A stretch of DNA of 64,000 bases, from NCBI RefSeq assembly GCF_028553785.1, contig NZ_CP067136.1:2018001-2082000 (forward strand), given 5' to 3'. The stretch comes from Paracoccus fistulariae. GTDB lineage: Bacteria; Pseudomonadota; Alphaproteobacteria; Rhodobacterales; Rhodobacteraceae. Below, piece after piece: positions 51,648 through 60,652 of this stretch. The number at the start of each line of letters is the position of its first letter. Position 1 is the stretch's first letter. Position numbers and translations under genes: made by a program. The notes beneath the pieces were generated by a model. The model was not told the origin of the DNA. It did no database searches and saw nothing but the letters and a program-made list of their open reading frames with translations.

Positions 51648-52478
51648 TCACCCGACCGCCTTGGCGTCCTCTTGCATCGTGTCGCCGTGAATGAACGCCT
51701 CGACCCGGTCGGCGATCCGCTCGGCCTGGGTCAGCATGAACAGATGCCCGCAATCTACCGTTTCCAGCGTGGCATTGGGCAGGCGGCGCGCCAGAATGCG
51801 GCCGTTGACCGGCGGCACCAGCGGATCGTCCCTGCCCATCAGGATCAGCGCGGGGATCCGGATCTGGCGCAGCCACAGATAGCTGGTCCAGCCCGAGGCC
51901 GCCAACAGCTGATAGATATAGCCGCGTGTATCGCCGGCCTGCATTGCCAGCGTGTGCTCTTTCAGCAATTCCTGCTCGAACGCGATCCCGCCGCCGTAGA
52001 TATCCTTGGCGATGGAAAACAGGTAATCGGGGTCGGTATAGCGCTTGGGCGTCGCCATCTTCTTGATCACGCCAAGCCTGCCCGGCACCATGATCGCCCC
52101 CGCCGTCGTCGCCGCCAATGTCATCGAGCGGCAGCGCGGCTGGTGATCATGCACGAATTGCTGCGCCAGCGCGCCACCCCACGAGACGCCGAAGACGTCA
52201 ACCTTGCCAATGCCAAGCTGATCCAGAACCCTGGCCAGCATCCGAGACAGATTGGCAAAGCGATAGGGCAGCACCGGCGTGGGCGAACCACCGACCCCCG
52301 GCACGTCAAAGACAACCAGCCGGGTGCGTTTGAAATGCCTGACAAATGGCCCGACCGTGTCCAGACTGGCACCGATGCCGTTGCACAGCAGCAAGGTGCG
52401 GTCGGCATCGTCATCGCCCAGAACAGCGACATTCCAGTCCTGGCCCATGGCCGAAACGATCTGTGGTTCGATTTTCAT
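51648..52478 (-). CDS. phaZ: Alpha/beta hydrolase, poly(3-hydroxyalkanoate) depolymerase-like (PhaZ)
   Basis: A 276-residue alpha/beta hydrolase. The nucleophile elbow DVFGVSWGGALAQQFVHDHQ has serine in GxSxG, with the acid in ILMGRDDPLVPPVNGRILA and the His in VDCGHLFMLTQAERIA. LLLCNGIGASLDTVGPFVRH is the oxyanion region. It resembles intracellular PHA depolymerases of the pseudomonad type. Location 12 bp downstream of phaC supports a role in mobilising stored polymer; another esterase activity is possible. Confidence 0.8.
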   Translation of the reverse strand: MKIEPQIVSAMGQDWNVAVLGDDDADRTLLLCNGIGASLDTVGPFVRHFKRTRLVVFDVPGVGGSPTPVLPYRFANLSRMLARVLDQLGIGKVDVFGVSWGGALAQQFVHDHQPRCRSMTLAATTAGAIMVPGRLGVIKKMATPKRYTDPDYLFSIAKDIYGGGIAFEQELLKEHTLAMQAGDTRGYIYQLLAASGWTSYLWLRQIRIPALILMGRDDPLVPPVNGRILARRLPNATLETVDCGHLFMLTQAERIADRVEAFIHGDTMQEDAKAVG

Positions 52479-52490
52479 GCAGTGCTGTCC

Positions 52491-54125
52491 TCAGGCGCTT
52501 TCCAACGAATAGGTGCCCGGCGCGTCGATCAGCGGCTGATGCGCCTTGTTGCCCAGCGATTTTGGCGCCGCCTTCTGATCTCCGGCCCGCGCTTCAAGCC
52601 ATTTGGCCCAATATTCCCACCACGAACCCTCGTTCTTCTCTGCGCCTTCCAGAAAGGCCTCGGGACTGTCGTGATCGCCGGTATTGGTCATGTAGCGCGC
52701 CTTGGGGTTGCCCGGCGGGTTGATGATCGCCTGAACATGGCCAGACTGCGACAGAACGAATTCATTGTCACCTCCGAAGCCTTGCATGGATGTGTAGCAC
52801 CCTTCCCATGGGGTGATATGATCGGTCGAGCCGCCAAGAATGAACTTGTCGCAGGTCACCATCTGCAGGTCGATCTCGATATCGTCGACATGCCAGGTAT
52901 TGCCTTTTTTCATCCCGCCCTGCTCCATCAGCTTGATCATATCGCCATGCAGCTTGCCGGGCAGGTTCGTCGTATCGGCATTCCAGTACAGGATATCAAA
53001 GGCGGGCGCTTCATTACCCAGCAGGTAATTATTGACCCAATAGGCCCAGATCAGATCATTGGGCCGCAGCCAGGCGAAGGCTTTCTGCAGATCCTTGCCG
53101 GGCAGAACACCCTTCGCCCGTGAAAACATCCGTGCCAGTTCCAGCGTCTCGAAATTGGCGAACAGGCCCATGGTCGTGTCCTTGGCCCCGGCGGTATCCA
53201 GAATTGCGACCAGTTGGGTATGGCTGTTGGCGCGCGTATTCCCCCGCGCGGCCCAATAGGCCAGCAGCAGCGAGGCGGTGATGCCGCCCGAACAGGCGCC
53301 AACGATGTTCAGATCCTTGGAATTCGCGATATCGCAGGCAACCTCTGTGGCGCGGTCCAGCGCATGGACATAATCATCCATGCCCCAATGGCCCTGCTCT
53401 TCGGTCGGGTTGCGCCAGCTGACGATAAAGACCTGATGGCCCTGCCCCAGCAGGTATTCCACCACCGACCGGCCCGGCGCCAGATCCCAGATGTAGTATT
53501 TGTTGATCTGCGGTGGCACGATGAAGATGGGGCGCTTATAGACCTTGTCCGTCTGCGGCTTGTACTGGATCAGTTCCAGCAGATCCTCGCGATAGATGAC
53601 GGCGCCTTCGGTCACGCCCAGGTTTTCGCCCAGCTTGAACTTCGACTTGTCCACCATCGAGGGCAGGCCGTTATTGTTGATCATGTCCTCGATCAGGTTC
53701 TTGGCACCGCTCAGCAGGTTCTTGCCGCCCTTTTCCAGCGTCACCTTCAGCGCTGCGGGATTGCCCAGCAGCATGTTGGTGGGCGCCATCGTATCGGTCA
53801 CCAGCGAGGTCAGGAACTTGGCGCGCAGCTTGGTGCGGCCCTCGATCTCCAGCCCGTCCACCCATTCGTTCAGGTGATTGCACCAGGACAGGTAGCTGAC
53901 CATCACCGCCTTATACAGCGGGTTGGTCTGCCAGATCGGATCGCTGAAACGCTTGTCGCCGCGCGCGGGCTGGATATCCGCCTGCCCGGTCATCGCGCCA
54001 AAGCTGTCCTGCAAAAAGCCCATATAGGCCGTGAAGATCTGGTCGGGCCGCTTCATCGAGGCGGCATAGAATTCGGTCATTGCCCGGGCCATATCGGCCG
54101 AGGTTTCCATGGTTTTCTTGGGCAT
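52491..54125 (-). CDS. phaC: Class I poly(3-hydroxyalkanoate) synthase
   Basis: PhaC polymerises (R)-3-hydroxyacyl-CoA on the granule surface. The 544-residue protein has the lipase-like box with catalytic Cys in VGACSGGITASLLLAYW (about residue 277), the Asp in LGGSTDHITPWEGCY and the His in VLSQSGHVQAIINPPGNPKA. N-terminal FTAYMGFLQDSFGAMTG and YLSWCNHLNEWVDGLEIEGR fit class I. Adjacent phaZ (12 bp downstream), MaoC hydratase (21 bp upstream) and phasin form a compact PHA cluster. No phaA or phaB is in this window. Confidence 0.93.
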   Translation of the reverse strand: MPKKTMETSADMARAMTEFYAASMKRPDQIFTAYMGFLQDSFGAMTGQADIQPARGDKRFSDPIWQTNPLYKAVMVSYLSWCNHLNEWVDGLEIEGRTKLRAKFLTSLVTDTMAPTNMLLGNPAALKVTLEKGGKNLLSGAKNLIEDMINNNGLPSMVDKSKFKLGENLGVTEGAVIYREDLLELIQYKPQTDKVYKRPIFIVPPQINKYYIWDLAPGRSVVEYLLGQGHQVFIVSWRNPTEEQGHWGMDDYVHALDRATEVACDIANSKDLNIVGACSGGITASLLLAYWAARGNTRANSHTQLVAILDTAGAKDTTMGLFANFETLELARMFSRAKGVLPGKDLQKAFAWLRPNDLIWAYWVNNYLLGNEAPAFDILYWNADTTNLPGKLHGDMIKLMEQGGMKKGNTWHVDDIEIDLQMVTCDKFILGGSTDHITPWEGCYTSMQGFGGDNEFVLSQSGHVQAIINPPGNPKARYMTNTGDHDSPEAFLEGAEKNEGSWWEYWAKWLEARAGDQKAAPKSLGNKAHQPLIDAPGTYSLESA

Positions 54126-54146
54126 GTCAGAGCCTCCGTAATGTGG

Positions 54147-54614
54147 TTATGAAATGACCATCGCCATCAGTTCGGCCACAACGGCGGGCGTGTCGGCATC
54201 CGCCTCGCCCAGCGTGCTTTCGATGGTCAGAAGGCTGCGGCCCTTGCCCTTGTCCTCGACCGAGGCAAGCTTGTAACTGGCGCGCACTTCCGATCCGGCA
54301 GTGACCGGGGCCAGAAAGCGCACCTTGCCCAGCCCGTAATTCAGGGCCGCCTTTGCATCCGCGGGGATGACGCCCGAATTGATCGCCTCTGCCGCCAGCA
54401 GCGACAGGGTCAGAAACCCATGCGCAATCGGGGCGCCGAAGGGGCTTTCCTTCCTGGCCCGTTCGACATCGACATGGATCCACTGATGGTCGCCGGTCGC
54501 CTCGGCAAAGCCGTTGATCCGGTCCTGATCGATCAGGATCGCGGCAGGGCTGGCAAATTCCTGACCGATGAAATCGGACATGGTCTGGGTGTTATATCCT
54601 TCCGGAGCAGCCAT
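54147..54614 (-). CDS. MaoC-family (R)-specific enoyl-CoA hydratase-like protein
   Basis: A 155-residue single hot-dog hydratase. The hydratase-2 motif is present: FAEATGDHQWIHVDVERARK (Asp and His of the active site) with FGAPIAHGFLTLSL. PhaJ enzymes of this type convert enoyl-CoA from beta-oxidation into (R)-3-hydroxyacyl-CoA for PhaC. Position 21 bp before phaC supports that. The ATG at 54614 has GAGGAGGAA upstream; an in-frame start at 54653 is weaker. Confidence 0.82.
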   Translation of the reverse strand: MAAPEGYNTQTMSDFIGQEFASPAAILIDQDRINGFAEATGDHQWIHVDVERARKESPFGAPIAHGFLTLSLLAAEAINSGVIPADAKAALNYGLGKVRFLAPVTAGSEVRASYKLASVEDKGKGRSLLTIESTLGEADADTPAVVAELMAMVIS

Positions 54615-54728
54615 GGTCTTCCTCCTCTGCATTGTCGGACGTGATGAGGACATCGCGCCCGTTTATGTGACTTCTGCTTTCGGCCGATCAGCGTGACCGC
54701 GTGGTCTGCGATGGCCCGGTCGGGATCG

Positions 54729-54974
54729 TCATTTCTGTCCCGGGGTGGCCGATCTCAGAAAGGCCTGAAACATTTCTGGCATGGCCTCAAAGCCGGGCGC
54801 GGCGGCCTTGGTCCAGCTGCGGATCAGCGCCTCGGGCGAGAAATTGTCGGGGTCGGCCATCATCGCCGCGCCGGTCTTTTCCAGCCATTGATCCTGCAGG
54901 GCCTGAATATTGGGCAGGCCCATCACTTCGCGGGCCTCCTGCGCGGTGCAGTCGATCTCGATGGTTATCTTCAT
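54729..54974 (-). CDS. DUF6489 family small protein
   Basis: An 81-residue acidic/neutral protein starting MKITIEIDCTAQEAREVMGL and containing IQALQDQWLEKTGAAMM and FEAMPEMFQAFLRSA. I recognise the N-terminal pattern as the small DUF6489 family common in Rhodobacteraceae near PHA genes. Function unknown. It lies 106 bp after the acyl-CoA ligase gene and 114 bp before the MaoC gene. Confidence 0.7.
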   Translation of the reverse strand: MKITIEIDCTAQEAREVMGLPNIQALQDQWLEKTGAAMMADPDNFSPEALIRSWTKAAAPGFEAMPEMFQAFLRSATPGQK

Positions 54975-55080
54975 ATCTTACCCCTTGTTACACATCTTCG
55001 GACCGACGCCGGACGCCACGCATCTTTGACCGTCCCCCGGCACCGTCCCCGCAATTCCGGGCCAGGGCCCGCCGCGGGTT

Positions 55081-56709
55081 TCAGTGATCGCGCAATTCGC
55101 GCCGCAGGATCTTGCCGACGGCGGATTTGGGCAGTTCCTCCACAAAGGTTATCTTGCGCGGCATTTTGTAAGCCGTCATCTCTTTTCGGCAATGCGCGGT
55201 GATCTGCTCATTGCCGATCTGGGCGCCGGGCTTCTTCACGACGAATATGCTGATCGCCTCGCCGGTCTTTTCATCCGGGATGCCGATACAGGCGCATTCC
55301 GCGACACCTTCGACAGCGGTCACGACCGCCTCGATCTCATTGGGAAAGACATTGAAGCCCGACACGATGATCATGTCCTTCTTGCGGTCCACAATGCGAA
55401 GATAGCCCTGTTCATCGAACACGCCGATATCGCCGGTGCGGAAATATCCGTCGCTGGTAAAGGCGGCCTTGTTGGCATCGGGCTTGTTCCAATAGCCCGA
55501 CATCACCTGCGGGCCTGCGGCGCAAATCTCGCCCCGCTCGCCCAGCGGCACGATCTGATCGTTTTCATCCAGCAGCTTGATATCCGTCGATGAGACCGGC
55601 AACCCGCAGGAACCGGTGAAGTCGGCGACGCCAAGCGGCACGATGGTCAGCAGCGGAGACGTCTCGGACAGGCCATAGCCTTCGGTGATATGCTGGCCGG
55701 TCAGCGCCTTCCAGTTCTTCGACACGGTTTCGATGATCGCCGCACCACCCCCGATCGAGACCTTGAGCCGCGAGAAATCGACCTCTTTCGTCCCCGGATG
55801 CAGGGCGAGCCCGGCGAAAAGCGTGTTCACCGCCGGGAACACCGTAATTCCGGCATCCTTGATTGCGGCATGGAAGGCGTCGATATCGCGCGGGTTGGGG
55901 ATCAGGATCATCCGGCCGCCCACCGAGACATAAGACAGCATCAGCATCAGTCCAAAGATGTGATACAGCGGCAGCGCGCCGACGACGACCTCACCTGCCG
56001 GGGTCGCTGCATCGGGAATGAAAGCCTTGAACTGCTCAACATTCGCGACAAGGTTGCGGTGGTTTAGAACGGCGCCTTTCGACGGCCCCGTGGTGCCACC
56101 GGTATATTGCAGGAACAACAGATCCTCGCCGGTGATATCGACCGGGGCATGGGGCATGCCGGCCCCGGCTGTCAGCACATCGGCAAGGGCAATCGTGTCA
56201 GACAGGCGCCCATCCACCGCCGGACTTGGCAGGGACAGATCGCCACCATCGGCCAGATCGATGGTGATCACGCGCTTGACCGGGGTATTGCCGATGATCT
56301 CGGCCAGAACCGGGGTCGAGCCGGAGAAGATCACGATGGTCTCCGCGCCTGAATCCTGCAGCTGATGCTCCAGCTCTCGCGGGGTATAAAGCGGGTTCAC
56401 GTTCACCTGACAGGCCCCGGCCCGCAGGATGCCCATCATCGCAATCGGAAAGCCAAGGATATTCGGCGACATCAGCGCAACCCGGTCGCCCTTCTTCACG
56501 CCAAGTTCGTTTTGCAGATAGGCCGCAACCGCGCGCGACTTTTCCTCCAGCGCGGCGAAGGTCATGCGCTGGCCAAAACATTCCAGCGCCACATTGTCGC
56601 GATAGGTCGCGGCGGCGTTTTCGAACAAGGCCACCACCGATGCATGGGCCTTGGGGTCGATATCTGCCGGAACGCCCGGATCATAGGATTTCAGCCAGTG
56701 CTTCGTCAT
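55081..56709 (-). CDS. fadD: Long-chain acyl-CoA ligase (FadD-like)
   Basis: A 542-residue AMP-forming acyl-CoA ligase: FLQYTGGTTGPSKGAVLNHR (P-loop), EGYGLSETSPLLTIVPLG (A5), YFRTGDIGVFDEQGYLRIVD (A7), RKKDMIIVSGFNVFPNEIEA (A8 hinge) and PKSAVGKILRRELRDH, with the A10 Lys. The sequence is close to FadD of gammaproteobacteria in size and motifs. With the aldehyde and alcohol dehydrogenase genes upstream it would activate the acid they produce. Start ATG at 56709 with GGGAGG upstream. Confidence 0.88.
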   Translation of the reverse strand: MTKHWLKSYDPGVPADIDPKAHASVVALFENAAATYRDNVALECFGQRMTFAALEEKSRAVAAYLQNELGVKKGDRVALMSPNILGFPIAMMGILRAGACQVNVNPLYTPRELEHQLQDSGAETIVIFSGSTPVLAEIIGNTPVKRVITIDLADGGDLSLPSPAVDGRLSDTIALADVLTAGAGMPHAPVDITGEDLLFLQYTGGTTGPSKGAVLNHRNLVANVEQFKAFIPDAATPAGEVVVGALPLYHIFGLMLMLSYVSVGGRMILIPNPRDIDAFHAAIKDAGITVFPAVNTLFAGLALHPGTKEVDFSRLKVSIGGGAAIIETVSKNWKALTGQHITEGYGLSETSPLLTIVPLGVADFTGSCGLPVSSTDIKLLDENDQIVPLGERGEICAAGPQVMSGYWNKPDANKAAFTSDGYFRTGDIGVFDEQGYLRIVDRKKDMIIVSGFNVFPNEIEAVVTAVEGVAECACIGIPDEKTGEAISIFVVKKPGAQIGNEQITAHCRKEMTAYKMPRKITFVEELPKSAVGKILRRELRDH

Positions 56710-56801
56710 CTTTTCCTCCCTTGAAATTCGTGCCGGTCGCTTCGGCTCAGCCCGGCGGGATGCCGCCCCTTCCTGCCAAAGGCAGCGCCCGGTGTTTCTG
56801 C

Positions 56802-58229
56802 TCAGACGATCCGTCGCATGACCTTGCCCAGCAGATCCGTCACGCGGCCATAGGGCGGGTAAAACAGGTTCGTCGCACGCAGCCTGCGCTGATACATCAC
56901 CGGCTTCAGCTTCGACATGGCGTCGAACCCGGCCTGACCGTGATAGGCGCCCATGCCGCTGCTGCCGACGCCGCCAAAGGGCAGGCTGTCATTGGGCACA
57001 TGCCACAGACAGTCATTGACGACGACACCCCCGGACACCGTCTCGGCAAGCACCTTGTCCCGCTCACCCCGGTCGCGGGCAAAGAGATAAAGCGCAAGCG
57101 GACGTTCGCCCGCATTGACATGGGCGATGGCGTCGTCAAGCCCGTCATAGCTGACCACGGGCAGGATCGGGCCGAAGATCTCTTCCTGCATGACGCGCGC
57201 GTCGGCGGGGGCATCGACCAGAATTGTCGGCGGGAAATGCCGGGTGTTGGACCGGTCGCGGCCCTCGCCATGCGGGCGGATCACGGTCGCTCCCATCTGC
57301 TCTGCCTCATCGACAAGGTCGTGCAGACGGTCGAAATGCCGGTCAGAGATGATCGAGGAATAGTCCGGATTGTCCTGCCAGCTAGGGTAGAGCCTGCGCA
57401 TCGCGGCGCTGAGGCTGGTGACGAAATCATCCCTTTGCGGGCCGGGCACCAGCGCGTAATCCGCCGCGATGCAGACCTGCCCGGCATTGGCCAGACGCCC
57501 ATGCGCGACGGACTGCGCGGCGCGATCCATATCAGCAGAGCCGGTCACCAGCGCGGGCGATTTGCCCCCCAGTTCCAGCGTCACCGGCGTCAGGTTGCGG
57601 GCCGCGGCTTCGGCCACCTTGCGCCCCACCGCCGTCGAGCCTGTGAAGATGATATGGTCAAAGGGCAGCGCGCTGAAAGCCTGCGCCACCTCGACCCCAC
57701 CTTCGACCAGCGCCACTTCCTCGGGGGCGAAAAACTCGGCGAATGCGCGGGCCAGAACCGCATTGGTGGCCGGAACCAGTTCGCTGGGCTTCAGCAGCGC
57801 CCGGTTGCCCGCAGCAAAGGCATTCGCGATACCGCCAATCGCCAGATAAACAGGAAAATTCCACGGCGTCATCACCCCGACGACGCCCAGCGGCTGCGGG
57901 ATCAGGCGGCTTTTGGCGGGCAGGAAATGCAGCCGCGTCCTGACCCGACGCGGCGCCATCCATTTGCGCAGGTGGCGGCGGTTATCGCGGATCTCGCTGA
58001 TCGACAGAAGAATATCGAACATCGCGGATTCGTGCGACGAGCGGTGCCCGAAATCATCGCTCATCGCCTGGACCAGCGGATGTTCGTATTTGCCAAGCAT
58101 CCTCTCCAGCCGCTTCAGGCGATCCTTGCGAACGGCCAGCGTGGGAAATCTTTCCGCCTCATATCCCGCGCGCAGGCGGTCATAGGCGATATGCAGATCG
58201 GCAGTCTCGGCCATGGCTCGGGTGTCCAT
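56802..58229 (-). CDS. Coniferyl-aldehyde-dehydrogenase-like aldehyde dehydrogenase
   Basis: A 475-residue NAD(P)-dependent aldehyde dehydrogenase. Catalytic features: VGVMTPWNFPVYLAIGGIAN, FTGSTAVGRKVAEAAARNLT, TLELGGKSPALVTGSADMDR (Glu), and ANAGQVCIAADYALVP (nucleophile Cys). PWNFPVYLAIGG and HVPNDSLPFGGVGSSGMGAY are typical of the coniferyl aldehyde/fatty aldehyde (CalB/ALDH3-like) group. It lies 29 bp after the GMC oxidoreductase gene, so it probably oxidises the aldehyde produced there. Confidence 0.86.
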   Translation of the reverse strand: MDTRAMAETADLHIAYDRLRAGYEAERFPTLAVRKDRLKRLERMLGKYEHPLVQAMSDDFGHRSSHESAMFDILLSISEIRDNRRHLRKWMAPRRVRTRLHFLPAKSRLIPQPLGVVGVMTPWNFPVYLAIGGIANAFAAGNRALLKPSELVPATNAVLARAFAEFFAPEEVALVEGGVEVAQAFSALPFDHIIFTGSTAVGRKVAEAAARNLTPVTLELGGKSPALVTGSADMDRAAQSVAHGRLANAGQVCIAADYALVPGPQRDDFVTSLSAAMRRLYPSWQDNPDYSSIISDRHFDRLHDLVDEAEQMGATVIRPHGEGRDRSNTRHFPPTILVDAPADARVMQEEIFGPILPVVSYDGLDDAIAHVNAGERPLALYLFARDRGERDKVLAETVSGGVVVNDCLWHVPNDSLPFGGVGSSGMGAYHGQAGFDAMSKLKPVMYQRRLRATNLFYPPYGRVTDLLGKVMRRIV

Positions 58230-58258
58230 CTGGATCCCCTCCTGTGTTACCTATCTTT

Positions 58259-59818
58259 TCAGGACAGTTGCGCCGCCAGCGCAGCGGCATTCTTGAGGGT
58301 CATTGCATAGATCGATTCCTGCGGGTTCGCGCCGATCGAGGTCGGAAAGACCGAACCGTCAAACACCGACAGGTTTTCGATGACGTGATGCGCGCCTTCG
58401 GAATTGACCACAGAACGCGCCGGATCGTCCCCCATGATGCAGCCGCCCATGACATGGGCAGATCCGACCATCAGGTTCATCACCCCCATATCCGCCTGTG
58501 TCAGCCAGGCGCGGGCCGCGTCCATGCTCTCCAGCCTGCGGGTCGCGATGTGCCAGGGGTAAACCGCCGTCGCACCGGCCGCGAACTGCACCTCGATCGC
58601 GGTTTCAAGCGCGCGCACCAGCCCTTCGCGCAGGTAATCCGTGATCGGGTAATCGACGGTCTGGCCGCGCTCTCCGGTCAGTTCGACGGTGCCGCCCGCC
58701 GCACCGTCGTGGAAACCGTCGCGCAGCAGGCCCAGGGTGGATTGCATGCGTGGCAGGTCTTTCATGAAAGCCGCGCTGGCCTGTCCCATCGTCTTGTCGA
58801 ACACGCTGGCGGCAAAGACCGGCTGCAGCGGGGTGGTTTCCAGCTTGAAGCCGACGCGGTCGTCGGCGGGCCACAGGAATTCGTCGGAATAGGCCGATTG
58901 CGGCGCGCCGTAATAGGGCTCGGTGATCTCATCCATGATGGCCATCGAGGCGCTGACCGGGTGCAGGAAGGTCCGCTTGCCCAGCATGCCGGACGGATCG
59001 GGAATGTCCGAGCGCATCATCAGCGCCGGGCTGCGGATCGAACCGCAGGACACCACCACATGCCCCGCCTCGATCCGGATATTGCGCCCGGTCGGATTGC
59101 CGCGCGCGTCAAGCGCCCGGCACAGCACGGCCCGCGCGCGGGCGCCGTCATGTTCGATCCGCGCGGCCTCGGCATTATGGACCAGCGCGCCGCCAGCCTC
59201 CAGCATGCCCGGAATGGTCGTGTTCAGCATGGATTGCTTGGCATCCAGCGGACAGCCCAGACCGCACAGCCCGGTATTGCCGCAATACTTGACATTGCGC
59301 TTGATGATCCCGGTGTGAAAGCCCAAAGCCTCGCATCCGCGTTTCAGCGCGGCATTATTGGGGTTCGGCTCGAAATCCTCCCACAGCGCGATATTCAGAC
59401 GTTTTTCGACCGCCTCGAAATGCGGGGCCATCTGTTCGGCCGATGCCCCCGAGACGCCATGCACATCCTGCCAGTAAGCCAGTGTGTTGTCGGGCGTGCG
59501 AAAGCTGGTGGTCCAGTTCACCGTGGTCGAGCCGCCGACCGAGCGCCCCTGAAAGACGATGACGCCCTTGTCCTTGGTGCGCTGTGCCCCGGCCTCCTGG
59601 TACAGCATCGGATAGGCCTTGCTCTCATTCTGAGAGAAGGTCTCGGCGGTGTGATAACCCCCGGCCTCGACCAGCACCACCCGCAGCCCAGAGGTGGCCA
59701 GCACCTCGGCGGCATAGCCTCCGCCAGCACCGGATCCGACGATCACCACATCTGCGGAAAGCGTCAGATCGGCGTCAAGCCTGCTGCCGTCATGAACCTC
59801 ATGCGCGCTCATGCTCAC
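58259..59818 (-). CDS. GMC-family alcohol oxidoreductase
   Basis: A 519-residue flavoprotein. It has an FAD-binding start VVIVGSGAGGGYAAEVLATS, the GMC signature VFQGRSVGGSTTVNWTTSFR, GLCGLGCPLDAKQSMLNTTI (four Cys nearby), VVSCGSIRSPALMMRS and a C-terminal SAHVMGGCIMG with FDGSVFPTSIGANPQESIYA. It lacks its own export signal and is preceded by a Tat-signal small subunit, the arrangement of gluconate-2-dehydrogenase-like complexes. Likely substrates are primary alcohols, long-chain or cyclic. Confidence 0.86.
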   Translation of the reverse strand: MSMSAHEVHDGSRLDADLTLSADVVIVGSGAGGGYAAEVLATSGLRVVLVEAGGYHTAETFSQNESKAYPMLYQEAGAQRTKDKGVIVFQGRSVGGSTTVNWTTSFRTPDNTLAYWQDVHGVSGASAEQMAPHFEAVEKRLNIALWEDFEPNPNNAALKRGCEALGFHTGIIKRNVKYCGNTGLCGLGCPLDAKQSMLNTTIPGMLEAGGALVHNAEAARIEHDGARARAVLCRALDARGNPTGRNIRIEAGHVVVSCGSIRSPALMMRSDIPDPSGMLGKRTFLHPVSASMAIMDEITEPYYGAPQSAYSDEFLWPADDRVGFKLETTPLQPVFAASVFDKTMGQASAAFMKDLPRMQSTLGLLRDGFHDGAAGGTVELTGERGQTVDYPITDYLREGLVRALETAIEVQFAAGATAVYPWHIATRRLESMDAARAWLTQADMGVMNLMVGSAHVMGGCIMGDDPARSVVNSEGAHHVIENLSVFDGSVFPTSIGANPQESIYAMTLKNAAALAAQLS

Positions 59819-59826
59819 ATCCTCCC

Positions 59827-60384
59827 TTATGCGTCATTGTCGAACATCGGGCCGTCATAGCCGATCAGTTCCCAGCTGCGTCTGCTGCCGTAAAAGGCCG
59901 ATGTCGGCATATCGCGCAGCACGACAAAGGCCGTGCGTTTCAGCGCCGCCCGGGAAGATGCCAGCCCATCCAGATAGCTGCGCACCTGATCACGGCTGGC
60001 GGCGTCCCAATTCCCCCAACGCCCGCCCAGGATGAAGCGCGTCGGCGCCATGGCCAGCAGGCCCAGAAGATCCTTGACCTCCTTGCGGCTGCTTTCCGGC
60101 AGATCGTTCAGCAGACCGTCGATCCCGACCAGCACATCGTCGATGGCGGCGCGGCGTTCGGTGCCGTCCTCGGGCAGCATGCCATCCAGTACGACGTCAG
60201 AGACGGCGCCGAAGACGCTTTGCCCCCCGGCATCAAGATGGTTCAGCACCGGGATGCGCGGCACGATGCCCGCGTCGGTCATGCGGGTCGCCGCATAGCC
60301 GCCACCGGCCAGCAGCGCCGTGCCGAAAACGCCGTATTTCAGAAACCTGCGGCGGGACACATCGAATGGTGCCGAATATTTCAT
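59827..60384 (-). CDS. Tat-exported small subunit, gluconate 2-dehydrogenase subunit 3-like
   Basis: A 185-residue protein with a twin-arginine signal VSRRRFLKYGVFGTALLAGG. The rest is alpha-helical and resembles the small subunit (subunit 3) that accompanies GMC dehydrogenases, for example DVVLDGMLPEDGTERRAAID and LLAMAPTRFILGGRWGNWDA. It starts the GMC-ALDH operon, 8 bp before the GMC gene, and would carry the signal-less flavoprotein out folded. The membrane cytochrome that usually accepts the electrons is not in this window. Confidence 0.78.
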   Translation of the reverse strand: MKYSAPFDVSRRRFLKYGVFGTALLAGGGYAATRMTDAGIVPRIPVLNHLDAGGQSVFGAVSDVVLDGMLPEDGTERRAAIDDVLVGIDGLLNDLPESSRKEVKDLLGLLAMAPTRFILGGRWGNWDAASRDQVRSYLDGLASSRAALKRTAFVVLRDMPTSAFYGSRRSWELIGYDGPMFDNDA

Positions 60385-60527
60385 CTTCCCTCCTCCCTGT
60401 CGGGTCAGACCGCCACGGGCCTTCCGGCCCGCAGCGAAGATCCTGCCCCGTGACTGATCGGTTTACCGGCACGCGGCCCCCGATTCTGCCTTCCCACAGC
60501 TTGAATTCCACGTTCTGTCACAAAAAT

Positions 60528-60543
60528 CTATACAGTTGTTTAG
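60528..60543. promoter_or_regulatory. Imperfect palindrome between the TetR and GMC operons
   Basis: CTATACA (60528-60534) and TGTTTAG (60537-60543) are complementary at 6 of 7 positions around GT. The surroundings are AT-rich, in the 268-bp divergent gap. Size and position fit a TetR-family operator controlling both directions. Confidence 0.35.
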
Positions 60544-60652
60544 TTTTTTTGTTCTGGTCACGCTACGGCATTTCGTTAAACTGCCCTTCAGCCGCAGGTT
60601 GTCGTCCCGGCTGCATCTTGAAACCGCAGATGAAAAGCTACAGACAGTCGCC

